The notes beneath the pieces were generated by a model. The model had not been told where the DNA came from, ran no database searches, and saw nothing but the letters and a program-made list of their open reading frames with translations. Source: Ciona intestinalis (taxonomy: Eukaryota > Chordata > Ascidiacea > Phlebobranchia > Cionidae). From it: 64,000 nt of DNA. A program made the position numbers and the translations under genes. Where the stretch lies: contig NC_020176.2 in assembly GCF_000224145.3 (NCBI RefSeq), positions 1,116,693 through 1,180,692 on the forward strand, written 5' to 3'. Of the stretch, positions 33,357-45,458 are shown piece by piece. Within the stretch, counting starts at the first letter, position 1. Every line of letters starts with the position of its first letter.

Positions 33357-35308
33357 TATATACATATATTAAATTGTTATATATACATATTACAAAATAG
33401 AAAATATATTACAAAAAAGAAAATTCTCAAGTCAAAATTAGGTTTATTTATTACTGGACAAAACAGCTGTCAAAAGACAAACAATTAGGTTATAAGCAGG
33501 GGTGAAAAAAATGTCTTTTGCATGTAGGAAGTTTTTGTATAAAAGCAAACAGTAGGTAACACTGTTGTAGAACCTAAAACACCTACAGTAAAGTGTTCAT
33601 ATTATGACAAAGATTACTAAGTATAGACTGCAATGAGTTGTTGAATCATATTTCAGTTATTACACATTTACAAAAAAATGCGACATCATCAACATACACA
33701 AACCACATAGTGATGATTAATTATACATAAACAACCAGAATATAGGTTATGTTTGTGTGCAAAATATTTTGACGTGTCAGGACTACAATAAAATAAGGTT
33801 TAAAACACAAGGAACAACTACACAAGTACCTATTGCCAAAAACACCTCACTAAAACAAACACAGAACTTCTTGCAAGAAATATTCATATACCAATACTAC
33901 TTAATCTTTTATTCATGTATTTTGATGATTTCCATTTGTTTGTTTACACCAATACTAATCCATTGCACAAGTAAAATGTCAATGACAAATATTATAAACT
34001 TTTCTCTACAAAACCTAGTCAAACACTTACTTTTCTGCCATGCTCTTCAAAGTCCCCATGGTTGAATTAAGTTCTTGGTCAGTAAGGCCGGCACAAACCC
34101 CATTGTCTTCGACACCAATCTTATAAATTGCTTCTCCTTGTCCCTCTTGCAGTCTCCATTTCATCTGAGTAACCAAGTGCTCAAGTCGAGAGTCGGTTGG
34201 GTTAATCAGCTTTAACTTATATTCCACATTACCCTCTTCCTCCTATAAGACAAAAATAAACAAAAATTGAATGAATGTATGTAAACTAAAGTAACTGTTT
34301 AAAATTGATCAAATAAGTGTATATATATGTATGGTTTAATTATTGCAGTGCAAATAAATGTATATTATAGGTAATATGATTTTATTATTGCACACTATTT
34401 AATACATTAATTACTAAGTGTTCTATTTTAATTGAAATTAAGCCTTATTTTGTACTTTAACGATATCATATGTATGACAGTTTTTACTACTCATTCGAGT
34501 CATTAGTAACTAGTAGGTTACAGCAATTGACATTGATTTGGTCTTCAGTAACATTGGCTACTCAGTATAATCTGGGGAGTGGTTATAAGTAAGTGAGTGT
34601 AAAAACTTTGAATTTATTTTTATAAAATTTGTATAGGAATATGCCGCAATTTATTTTTATTTATAAAAATAAACAGAACGATAAGATAATTCTGAAAAAC
34701 TAACAATCATTTCATCATTTCATAAATAAACATTGGAATTTCTAATATTCAGCAATGATATTTTTGTTTTGACTGTTATAGGTGGTGTCTGTAAGGGAAC
34801 CAAGACAAAGAATCTGTAACTTGATACTGTGAGGTTATTTCAAAGAAAAATAACTTCTGAGACCGTATGTCAATAACAAAATCTAAATTTTTCCTTAAGA
34901 CGTTAAGGGCCAAGTCTAAAGTGCAATCTCAGGCCTTAAAAACCTGGTAACACCTAGTACATATTAACACTTTATTGTTATCATATACACAGTAGCATAC
35001 CCACTCTAAGAGACTGGAGAAACCAAAAGCTTTAAATACTACTGAGAATTTTGTGGTATAACAAATTAGGCAATTTGTTACAGGTTAATATTTGGTTATT
35101 CTTCTAGCACAGTAATATCTTGTATTTATAAAACAAAAACTTCTTTTAAATGTTACGTTTATGCACAATTTCTATATTTTACCTCAGGAGGTAGATTGTC
35201 GTTGCTTAAATCGTGCATATCCAGCTCTTGTTTTTTCCTTTTGATTTTTAAAGAATGTATTTGATTGCAATCTGAAGATGCAGGGCTAACAGTTGTGTTA
35301 TTTTCCAT
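27221..35308 (-). CDS. GTPBP2: GTP-binding protein of the GTPBP1/GTPBP2 family, GTPBP2-like
   Basis: Ten exons, in transcript order 35308-35183, 34242-34031, 33289-33178, 32773-32576, 31506-31332, 31000-30784, 29951-29810, 28786-28556, 28007-27837 and 27499-27221, join in frame to 620 residues, close to the family's usual length of about 600. The P-loop GNADAGKST is at residues 160-168, with [20 protein letters not shown] just after it, diagnostic of this family. The G3 motif DLAGHHKY is at about 241 and the G4-type TKID at about 297. The C-terminal EF-Tu-like domains include [18 protein letters not shown] and the [14 protein letters not shown] motif. VPEVG..VGGTLS and RTTIFGLTS favour GTPBP2 over GTPBP1. 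In vertebrates these proteins help rescue stalled ribosomes with Pelota. The last 50 residues form a Ser/Arg/Lys-rich tail, probably disordered. Confidence 0.93.
28393..28537. repeat. Short TIR repeat beside a GTPBP2 splice donor
   Basis: Runs from ATGCAGGGGAAGCAGGGATA to CTGCCACCCCAGGTTTGGCA, ending 13-18 bases from the donor of exon 28786-28556. The ends are partly inverted copies of each other. Confidence 0.55.
29688..29778. mobile_element. TA-flanked MITE, right half only
   Basis: Keeps TAATTGTTCAAAACATGATC, then CCCATATTACCTCACCTTAC and a TAGTTACTATA end. Confidence 0.65.
33324..33366. repeat. (TA)n microsatellite in a GTPBP2 intron
   Basis: Long alternating TA run beginning about 35 bases upstream, on the minus strand, of the exon 33289-33178 acceptor. 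Confidence 0.9.
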
Positions 35309-36155
35309 GTTTTCGCCTTTTAGTTGCTTTGTTTTGTTTCACATTACGGCAAGCCGTGCTCCAAACTTGTATATTGCCTAATTTTTAGTTCATCTTCAAT
35401 TTATTGAGCCATGTTTTTCTATACAACATAGTCGGTTTATGATTTAAATCAAAATCAAGCTTTTATATACCTGCTCGATCGAAGTAAAAAAAGCAAACAT
35501 ATACGAACTCGCCAAGCAAGCCACCAGCCATTACGTATTCGCAGCAAAAGCGTCACAGCAAATCGTTTCGTTTAGTATTGCGCCACCACAGCAAATTTAA
35601 AGGGGAGTGTTACCACACCGTTGCATCATCTCATTTCACTGTTTACAAAACTTACGTGATAACGTATTTACTATTTACAAAACGATTTCCAATGAATCTT
35701 TGCGTCATGATAACTTGTATTTGCGAGAAGTGTAGCGGTAACTTCAAATTCGACAATTTTTATGACAAAACGCGGTATATACGAAAATTGAATAACTATG
35801 GTTTAAAAACACAACAAACTAGGTTTATGTTTGATCCGTAAGATTTTTTTTAACGATTTAAATTAATAAGTGTCATTGGCAGCAGAGTTCTATGGCTCTG
35901 AGTGGCAGTAGCAAAAAACAAAGAGATTTATACCTGAAAAAAAACTATATACAAATCTCTTTACAATGCAAAACAATATGAAAAAAAAACTTCAATACAA
36001 AATAGGAAAGAAAATGTGCGCAGCAACTATGTTTAGGTCACACAATATGTAGAATATGTAAACCCCAAGTCAGAGCTATATGTTCGAACTTGCTGAAAGA
36101 CATTTGTAAAAAGTTGAACAAATTTGCAATTGAGAAAATTAAAAACATCAGACTG
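35309..36155. other. Intergenic region between GTPBP2 start and the GKAP/coiled-coil gene end
   Basis: Both neighbours are on the minus strand, about 850 bases apart. No gene, TATA box or repeat copy is clear. The interval should hold the GTPBP2 promoter and the 3' UTR of the upstream gene. Confidence 0.5.
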
Positions 36156-39100
36156 TCAAGGGTTTTGAGTTTGTTGCAAATTCAGTTCTTCTAAACACTT
36201 TCTGTCAGTTGAGTTGCTTTTGATACTACGCTGGCATGCAGATGGATCAAAGTTTTGGCTCATGTAGGTCTATGATAAAAACAAAAGATACGACTCACTA
36301 TACAACATTATATTTCCAACACCAGGAAAGCCAGTTAGCAGCATTGTGGACTACTAGGGAAAATTTACATACAATATTCAAGGAAAGTTATAGAAAAAAA
36401 AATGTTTTTGACCAAACATACTTTTCATTAAAATAAAATTGTATGTATTCATACCATATCACGCAGAAAAAGTATTCTTTAAAATAGAAGTATTTTAATT
36501 TGTCTTCAATAAAAAGAAACCTGGAAAATTACCTTATACTTATAATTTTCCTCTGTTAGTTGTTGAATTCTCTGGATTAACTTGTCGTTGTCATTTCTAG
36601 TTGCTTTCCAGTTCTGCGTTAAATCATCACGTTGGCTCATAACCTCCCGTAGTCGTCTTTGTAGAACCAATTCACTTTCCATCTTAGAGTCTGCGTGCTG
36701 TTGTGCATGTTGCCGCAAGGTTGCTACACTTTTCGTGAGAAAATTCCTAAGAACAGTTATTGAATGTCACGTAATGCTCATACCGATGTAATATTTCATA
36801 AACATTGTGCATACCAGTTACCAAGTATGTTACTTTTAGAGTAATTTGGACTACCCATTCGTAACCACTGGATTGCAGACATTAACATTAAGTATGATGT
36901 CAAAGGACACATACTCCACAGTAATAGCATCATCTACCTTAAATCTTATGTTCTCATTCAGCTATTAAGTTAGAGGTCATAACACTGCAGTTCAAGTCTA
37001 AATACATTACTGAAATTTTTGAATAAATTTTTAATCTAAATTTGCTGAGACAGTCTAAAAATAAAATATTTTCAGATGGATTACTTCTACCATTGTGGGC
37101 GTATTGGTCCATGGGCCAGACACTTAACGCCAATTGCTCCAACTAAATGGTCACTTTTGGGTTTAAATTCAGTAAATTGTCAGCCATATATAACAAATAA
37201 AATATCTACCCACAAAGTTACATACCTGGTACCTCATAATCTATCACAAAGTTTATGAAACAGAACATTATAATGACAGTCGTTTCCCCGCCATGATAAG
37301 ATAACGCTCATACATTAATTCATTATTTTAATTTCTTATTCTTACTTTTCAGATGACAGCTGCAGCATTCTGGTTTCAAAATGTTCTGCAACATTTGCTG
37401 AAGTTTGCATTATATCATCTATAAGTGATGAAAGATCAGAAATCCTTGTGAATAAATTGTCGTCTGGTTTTCTAAATTAAACAAGTTTTATTATTTAGTT
37501 ATTTTCAGCTTCTATGTAGTTGTATGGCTCAACAGAAAAGTCGATTTTTTATTTAAACAACATAAACTCAGGCTATATAACTGGAAATCAAATTTGATTA
37601 AAAGGTTTTAAGGGAAAAAAAATAATACTAATAAAAAAAAAACTACCTATGCCTTTATAATAAAAAGAGAACTGAAGTCAATTCTTTTTAGCCATTTTTG
37701 ATAATGCTATTTCTTCTGTAATAGATAAGTCGGCATTAAACCAAGAAGCACCAGTAACAACATAGATAAAAATGTGATTAATATAAAATTTAAAAAATAT
37801 ATTTTTATAGATTCTGCTGAGTTAGCACTATATGTGCACAAATTACAAAAAATACTTCAGTTTTCCTTTAAAAATTCTCTTGTATTTTTAAAGTAGAAAA
37901 AGTATCAACAAAGAACAACAATTTTATTATGAATATGGAAACAAGCATTAAACAGTCACTCACCTAAAATAAAAATTATATGGTAGGGTGAGGAGAGCGG
38001 GAATGTACAACATAGTATCCAAATATCCTGATCGTGTTTTAAACATCTAATAAGGGTCTAAAGTTTTAAAATTCTTTGAATGTTCTTTGTTTACTACCAA
38101 TGCAACAAAAGAATAGAATGAAAAGGTGTCCCATTTTTCCCCACCCTACTATAATAAAACCAACCAAACGTAACTTACTCTGCCTGCTTAGATGAGGCTT
38201 CTAACATTTCTTCAATATCTTTTGCATTTCCAAGCAGTGCTGATACAACCAATGACTTACCAGGTGTCATAGGTGGAATATTTTGTATTTCTCTTTTACC
38301 ATGTTCTGTTGTTAAATTAAGGAGGTAAACAAATCATAAAACATAACTTACTTTATAACTAAATAGGTAGAACCACGGCCTACTAGAGATACGGCCTGAT
38401 AATTCACATTTTACGTTTGAAATTAGAAGGTCTATTATACGTCACAACCAACATTATTTTCCCATTGTTATTCATTGTTTAGGTGTAAACATAGCAGCAT
38501 AGTATACAGTTTAATTTAAATATTCATTTAAAATAGAAGGTGTATGCTAGTTGCAAAGAAATTATCAGGGTTATTTTGCATTAATAAAGTGTTTAAAATT
38601 AACTGTAAGATATCCTACAGGTAGTCTTTTAGGTTAGAACAGATTACGTAGTCCTGTTCGTACTCAGTCGAAGAAAATTACGAGACAGTATATTCAGTAT
38701 AGCTATCTACATCCATTTCGCTACTGAAACAACATTTGTTTCTAAACCAGTGATTGTGTCTAAACTAAACTAGCGCACATTGCGTTAGTAAACAAGATAG
38801 TTTTAGTAATCGTCGTTTGGTTTGCAGGTTTAATGATTATTTGTGTCTATNNNNNNNNNNNNNNNNNNNNNNNNNNNNNNNNNNNNNNNNNNNNNNNNNN
38901 CTTCTAACGCTGCATGTAGCTATACTTGTGTAAATAATTGACCTCATTGCTAAATTCGTAAGTTTTCAATGCGTTTTTCCCATTACTGCTACCTTTTTTA
39001 AGCAAAATACATGACGTAACAATTGAAAAAAATGGTGTTTGTGACGTACAATAGGCCTTCTAATTTCAAACGTAAAATGTGAATTATCAGGCCGTATCTC

Positions 39101-42100
39101 TAGTAGGCCGTGGTAGAACTTAGAAAAAGGAAATAAAAAAAGGTTACAAAATAACTTTTAATAATTTTTTTTTATAAAAAAAAGTTTCAGTAAATGAAAA
39201 AAAAAAAAAAAACTTCTAAATACAAAACTGGTCACCTAAAACTGACAAATAAAGTTAAAAGTTTTTAATCTTACATAAAAAAAAAAAAAACGCTGTATAG
39301 TGTATATAAAACAAAACAAAAATTGTAAATTTTACCTTCCAAATAATTTTGCAATTTATGATGAAATGCCTTCATTTTTGCATTGAGTTTAACAACATTG
39401 GATTCACTTGCAATCACATCTTGTTGCTGCTCAATAATAGCAAGCCTTGAATTTGCTTTCGTGATATCAAGTTCTTCTTGAAGAACTTTCGTTTCATCTC
39501 TGAAAAAAAATATGAATGAATAAAATGATTTGAGTAAAAATTTCGATTTAATTTTTTTAAAGGGTGAATTTTGTGAATATGCAGATATTGCTGGTAAATT
39601 TGTATAAATTATGAAAATAAATTAACAAAATGAAACTCAGTACTTATCAACAGTTTGTTAGAGAAACATAAATAAATACTATACCCTAAAATGACATATG
39701 TGGTAACTAACTAGGCATAATATGTATGAATTACTGAATAAAATACCGGTATTATTACTTTCTAAAGTTGGCTAACTTTAATTTTTTCTAAATTCAATAA
39801 ACTTCTTACCTCTCCTTTGCTTGTGTTTCCTTTATCTCAGTAATTTCTAACTTTTGGTCATTATATTTAATTTGTAGTTTTTCCAAAACATCTTTAGTTG
39901 CTTGGAGCATCAGTTCAGTTTTGTGAAGTTGTTGTTGTGTTAACTTTCCCTCTTCAACAAGAAACTGAACAAATGGAGAAATTGAGGAGTTAAATATAAA
40001 AATTTAAGACGTTTTTTGCAACCCCTGGCTCTATGTAAAATATTTGTTACATTGACTATTGATTAGAAAACATTTTACATATTTTTTGAAAATTTGAAAA
40101 CATTTTCTATTCTCGTCAACATTTGTGTAAAGTTTAGTTTAAACAATTGAGTTTCAATGATAAAAAGAGTAGAAACAAAAACATGAAACATTTTGAACAT
40201 AAAGCACAGTTTGATGTCAACTTACATTATTCTCATTTGTTAATTCATCTTTTTCGAAAATCCTTTGTTCCGTTATTTCAGCCAACTTTGTTTCAAGGTC
40301 TTTCTTCACTTCATATTCAACATTCAAAGCATCACGCAGCTCGTTTCTCTCCTTTCTCACCAAATTACATTCTTCTTGCAACTTATTGTGCTCTGATTTA
40401 AAGCATAGACATATAAAAAAAACACAAAAATTGCGGTTTCAAATTATTATAATTTTTTTAATGTTTTTATTTTATTCTATGTGGGTAAAGTCCTCCAACG
40501 TGGCACCCCATGGGTCCTAGGATTTAGGCCAGGATGGATATTAATGCCTTGGTTTTGTTTGGAAATAGCAGCTAAACAAACAGAACAGCTGCAACCGAAG
40601 TCACCTATAATTCACAAACTTATGTTACAATATTGTATCTGCTAGTGGTGGCTGTAGTTGCCAAAAAAGATTTTTGATAACTGTGTTTTGAAAACATGAT
40701 GACGTCACATACCAACATCATGTTTTGCAGCCTTTTCTTCCATATCTTTAAGTTTTGCAGAAATTTCGTCAAACTTTTCTTGATGAGACCTTAGGGAAGT
40801 CAAATCCTCCAAATTTCTCTGATGTGTTTCTTTAAGTTGTTTTAACTCCTACCAGAATTTTTGACACGATTATTTAAACTAGTAGGTAAAATAATAATTA
40901 GAGCTTATTACAGTTTTTTCAGCAAGCATGACAATTGACAAGTATTAATACTAGGTTAAAACAAATGTTATTAGGTGTCTTGCCCACATAGAAACATCCC
41001 TAAATTCTATTTACAATAGTAATACCAAGTCAAACCAATATCCTTCAGTTTATAAGCGCCAAACCTAAAATGCGGGAGAGGCAGAAATAGTTAAACACGC
41101 TTTTTTTATGTTGGCCTGTCTACCCTGCCACCCCTGGTGTGACTCCCAGTTTATGGTCGATTGCTGTTACCACATCTAACCTCATTTTCTTTTTCTTCTT
41201 TCAAAGTCAGTTCCTGCTTCCATGAATTAAGATGAGATGCAATTCCGGTGATTTCGTCCACTTTTTCCTGGATCATCTTCTTCGTGGTTTCCAACCTCTG
41301 CATCTGAAGAGGGATTTTCTCCCTCACAGATTTGTACAACTCTAATTGTGTTTCCAACACTTTACTTTTACCAAGCTGTACATGGTATAATTCTTTATAT
41401 GAGTCTGAAAAAGTAAGATGTTTTTATCAAATGCAATGCAACCAGAAAAGGGATAGAAAATGTCAAAAAAGTTAAATCCTGAGACTTTGGTTCTAGAGAA
41501 TATTAACTGTTTTTAAAACATTTCTGAATATAATGAATGTAACTTGATTCATTCTCACATGGGGGAAGTCAGTCATTAAAACATGGTGTTTTGTAAAACA
41601 CAAGTGGTTTTTGTAGTTGCCCTATTATGCAAGAATAGGGGTCTTTCAATTTAAGAAATAGTAAGATTAATATGAGCAACACAAACCATTAGAATGATTT
41701 TCTTCTGCTTTAATGGTTTTTTCTTTGAGAGTTTGCACAGACTTCTGAAAATATAAACAGAGTATTATCTAATATCTATTATGTAAATATATGTCTGTAT
41801 GGTATCATGACTAATGGGAAATAACAGCATATATTTACTAAAGTATGTGTTTTAATATTCCGTTTCTTTTGGTTTGACAATGAAAATGTTAAACCAGTAA
41901 AATAAATTAATTGTTATTGTATATTTTCAAAAAGAATCAATGTCAGTTGAGATGTCATAACAGTTATAACATCGCTGTTCTGTCTCATAAACCTAATAAC
42001 TTATAAGTTACCACAAAAACCACTTTGGGTGCTTATTTTTTGGGAATTAATGATAATTTTAACAACCGCTTCTGGGTTTGAGCAATTACTGCTTAGTGTC

Positions 42101-44731
42101 TTGACCAATGACACACTAAATACACTATAGAGCCTCGAACCCAATATCCTCTGTTTAATAGGCTTATTTACACAAAAAATAGGGAAAAACAAACACAAAA
42201 CTTACCGTACTAGTTTCTCTTGTTCTGTACATATTTTGGACAAAATTAAACTGCTTACTTATTTCTGTAAGCGCTCGCTCTACATTAAATTCATTCATTT
42301 CTGAAACATACGTGACACATCACCATTTTACAAATAAGCGAAAAATAATCAACAAATGGGATTTTTTTAATAGCAAGTACCAGTGAGCACAGGATGGAAT
42401 GAAACATTTGTTGACAAATAATGAAAGATTACAAATCACAAAATGTACAAAAAATGTGCATGAATTTTTTGAAAATACTAATTCTACAATAGCTATGCAT
42501 ATGACAACAAAAAAAAACACAGAAAAACTACAAGCAAAATTCTAACCTGTTTCAGTAGAAATTGTGCGCTTTTCATTGGCTGCAGCAACAACAGGAGCTG
42601 TATAAAAAATAGAGCACATAAGATTGGGGTCGTTATTTCTACTGAAACAGATTTTAAAGCACCACACAACTTGAAAAAACGCAAATACACTTGCATACTT
42701 CAAAATTTAGTTTGTACACTTCACAGTTTTCTTGTAAACATTCCTGTCTAACCTTTACAAACATTTTCACTTGTTTCTTGTTCAATAGAATCCGCTGCAG
42801 CTTCAAAATTGAGAGTCTTTTTTAATTCAGGTGTCATTGCTTCCAGTCTCCTCTTTAAATACCTTCCGTGGAGGAAGTTATCTGATGATGGAGTAGCCGG
42901 TCGCTTGCGTTCTGTTGTGGACGGTGTACGACCACAATCTCTTAAACTTCGAACTGGACTGTCCACCTTAAAAAATATATTAATTTTACCATGATATCTA
43001 ATTTAATTAAAAGTCTATTCTATGTGTGTAAGGTCCAACAAAGTGGCACCTTATGGGACCTAAGTTGGTCCATTAGCTAGCACGTTGCACCCACAGACCA
43101 CGGTGCTACAAAGTACAAACCATTAGTAAACACTGAATTGGAGCAGTGACTGTTAAAGAGCTTTGCTCGAAACGAACACCATCAGTAGTATTCAATTTAT
43201 CATATTCTAACAAATACCTTTGTATTTTTGTATGTAACTGAACTGAATAGAACAAATATAAATTACAATTGGGACTGTTTAAATATTCATGCAAGGTAGA
43301 AACTATTTTAATGCAAGGTATAAAAGAAACAAAAACCAATCTTCACAAGTTTATATTACATGACTCACTTTAAAGAAACCAGCATCAAAGGTAACCGAAG
43401 GCATTTGAACTTTCTTTTTAAGCGCAGCCTTTGCAGCAGCAAGCCTTTTCTTTGCTTCTATTTTTTTCGCCTCATTTGTTGTGTTTGTTGCTGACTCTAA
43501 ATAGATAATTAATTTTAACACAAGAAGGTAATGCATAGAACACTGTTTAGTATAGCGATTTAAAAATGGTTTATTTATTCTTAAGCTTCTTAATCCCTTA
43601 CTTCTTTGGAAAATTCTTTTTATATTTTGTTTACCTATGTATACCTATTTTTATTTTATATTTGTATATTACATTAAAACTAACAGTAGTTATTTATTCT
43701 TAAGCTCATTAATCCCTTACTTCTTTTCAGCGTTCTCTTTTTAATATTTGTATTCTTTTCAGGTTCAGTCTTTGGCCAATTGTTTTTCTTCCTTTCTTCA
43801 AGATTGGAGAATTTTTCTTGCACGTCAACCACCTGGTATAGATCAATACAAAATACGGTAGCATGTTAATAACCTAATCTAACAACCTAACAATGTTTTT
43901 ATGCCGATACACCTTCTTCTAGGCTTACACTATTAACAGGATGTACCTAAAAAAAACGAAGTACAGGACCGAACTCTTTTTTTCTTTATACACTGACTGA
44001 AACATTTCTTATTTTTCACAAAAAAGGGTCTAGACCCCTGAATATGCAAACAGTAAGCTGATCAAATATAATAGGCAGTTGTCTGTATGTGTGAATCTCT
44101 TACCTGAAAATTGACCATATCCCAAAATCCTTGTAAATCATGACACAGAACTGGTTTATCATTGCTTCCAAATTCACATTTATCAATTAAACCCGAAAAT
44201 TGGGAAAATCTTTCCTTCATCAATAGTTTAGCTTGGCCAATACATGTTCTTATATCTCCCTGTTAATAAAGATGGTTAGAAAGGAAACGGCTAAGAATTT
44301 TAAAATTGATAAAAATGCATTTTTTTTATTTGTGTATCGTACTATGTCAAGCTACCACAACATTTGTCACATGATTAAAGATTAACAGCTTATCTAAAAA
44401 TGGCAAACACAAGTAAACAAAAACACACATTTACAAATACTTTTAACTTAGAGATACATGTACATAACCACAACAACCACACCAAACATTTATGAAACAT
44501 TACCAAAACATTCATTTGTACAATCTATTTAAATTCAGGACAGCTTTTACAGAGAATATTTAATACTGAAATAATTTTTAAGAAAATGTTTTTCTGCTTG
44601 GATTTTCACGTTGAATAAAACTTTAACCATCAAGGGTCCGGCATTAATTATTTTTCAAATCACAATTATTGAATGGATTTGGGAAACGAAAATAACTTTA
44701 TTAAGGGGAAAAAAATTAAGCTGTATAATAA

Positions 44732-44766
<35 letters not shown>

Positions 44767-45458
44767 ATAAAAAACACATTTACATACAAGAATAGTTTCT
44801 GCATTTTCTTTGCCAACTTCTTCAGAAATTGTATCTTCATAAATTTTCCATTTATCACATAACTTATTAAGTGCCTCTGCATTGCTTTTCACGAGGTTTC
44901 TGTTATGAAAAAATCACAATATGGGGTTATTTCACTTTGTTAAAAGTTCAAACAAATGTTCCATTTTGATAATTCCAGATTGCAAAAATGCATTGAAAAT
45001 TTGCTACTGTGCAATTTTTTTTAAATTTACACCCAAATCCTCTTAATGTTACTAAATTTGTAAAAATCTGCACAAATTATTTGTAAACAATACTGCTGTA
45101 TATAACCTTAATTAATAAACGCAAAGGTTTATGGAAACTTAGATACAAAATTTCTTAAGATGCAAATCCATAGTCATATTCGCTTACTTTAAACATTTCC
45201 CTAAAAAAAATTGTAACAAAATAAAGGAATGGAGTAAATTTTAATTTGTTTTTAACTTAACATTTCAATTTGGAGGGGGGACACTAATATACCATATAAA
45301 CTTTGCAAAAAATTATAAACGCAACAGCACCTGTAATATGGAACATCATTAACAACATCGGTAGTGACTTTCGAATCTTCATTTGCGTTGATACTTGCTG
45401 TTGGGTTGGAGTCTGCAAGTTCAACAGTCTTGCTCGGGTCTGGTTTGGCGTCCTCCAT
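36156..45458 (-). CDS. DLGAP5/HURP-like GKAP protein continuous with a long coiled coil
   Basis: Eighteen exons, in transcript order 45458-45331, 44899-44788, 44259-44104, 43832-43721, 43496-43369, 42966-42753, 42597-42547, 42300-42206, 41744-41687, 41404-41181, 40848-40713, 40392-40226, 39964-39810, 39499-39336, 38305-38179, 37471-37346, 36746-36533 and 36269-36156, join in one frame of 826 residues. Residues 81-165 match the GKAP/SAPAP core (DLQGFWDMVNFQVVDVQEKF), and FDAGFFKVDSPVRS at about 206-219 is its usual second motif. HURP/DLGAP5 proteins bundle spindle microtubules; synaptic DLGAPs share the domain. Residues 305-789 are mostly heptad coiled coil, broken by a PPMTPGKS stretch near 649. 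The end is polar. An alternative is two genes: exon 42597-42547 reads through to an in-frame TAG (42543-42541), and exon 42300 opens with ATG 2 bases after its acceptor, as in Ciona operons. Confidence 0.8.
37080..37320 (+). mobile_element. tRNA-like SINE, 5'-truncated, intronic
   Basis: Carries CCAGACACTTAACGCCAATT, GCTCCAACTAAATGGTCACT, CTACCCACAAAGTTACATAC, and AATGACAGTCGTTTCCCCGC. A related worn piece lies at about 36895-36955. Confidence 0.75.
37977..38153. mobile_element. TA-flanked MITE, short copy, intronic
   Basis: Starts TATATGGTAGGGTGAGGAGA and ends TTTTCCCCACCCTACTATA; the centre lacks about 20 bases. Confidence 0.9.
38373..39113. mobile_element. Non-autonomous DNA transposon with 76-bp terminal inverted repeats
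   Basis: The left end CCACGGCCTACTAGAGATAC and the right end are exact inverted copies for 58 bases, then nearly so to about 76 bases (2 mismatches). The direct repeat TAGAA, extendable to GTAGAAC if the outer C/G is counted as target, flanks both sides (38368-38372 and 39114-39118). No coding capacity is seen. It holds a 50-N gap. It lies in an intron of the GKAP/coiled-coil gene. The superfamily is uncertain. Confidence 0.88.
38851..38900. other. Assembly gap of 50 N
   Basis: Exactly 50 N in the middle of the long-TIR element, so the element's true length is unknown. Confidence 0.95.
40440..40560. repeat. Dispersed repeat, TATGTGGGTAAGGTCC family
   Basis: TTCTATGTGGGTAAAGTCCT then GGCACCCCATGGGTCCTAGG. 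Related copies are at about 11173-11290 and 43015-43075, all in introns. The family is not recognised. Confidence 0.55.
41050..41155. repeat. Short TIR repeat beside a coiled-coil-gene splice donor
   Basis: About 105 bp, from TATAAGCGCCAAACCTAAAA to CTGCCACCCCTGGTGTGACT; the ends are imperfect inverted repeats. The donor of exon 41404-41181 lies 25 bases beyond. Confidence 0.6.
41940..42140 (-). mobile_element. tRNA-like SINE, diverged, intronic
   Basis: Carries GTTGAGATGTCATAACAGTT, ACTTATAAGTTACCACAAAA, GGGTTTGAGCAATTACTGCT and GAGCCTCGAACCCAATATCC in family order. Confidence 0.7.
43565..43727. repeat. Local direct duplication spanning a splice donor
   Basis: TTTATTTATTCTTAAGCT..TAATCCCTTACTTCTTT occurs at about 43569-43608 and again at 43690-43727. 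The second copy contains the donor used by exon 43832-43721, so the first copy is a spare donor 120 bases into the intron. Confidence 0.75.
44735..44765. repeat. (TA)n microsatellite
   Basis: A TA run just downstream of the donor of exon 44899-44788. Confidence 0.85.

Noticed and set aside
36954-37258. Short frames on both strands
   Set aside because: They fall in a SINE inside an intron of the coiled-coil gene.
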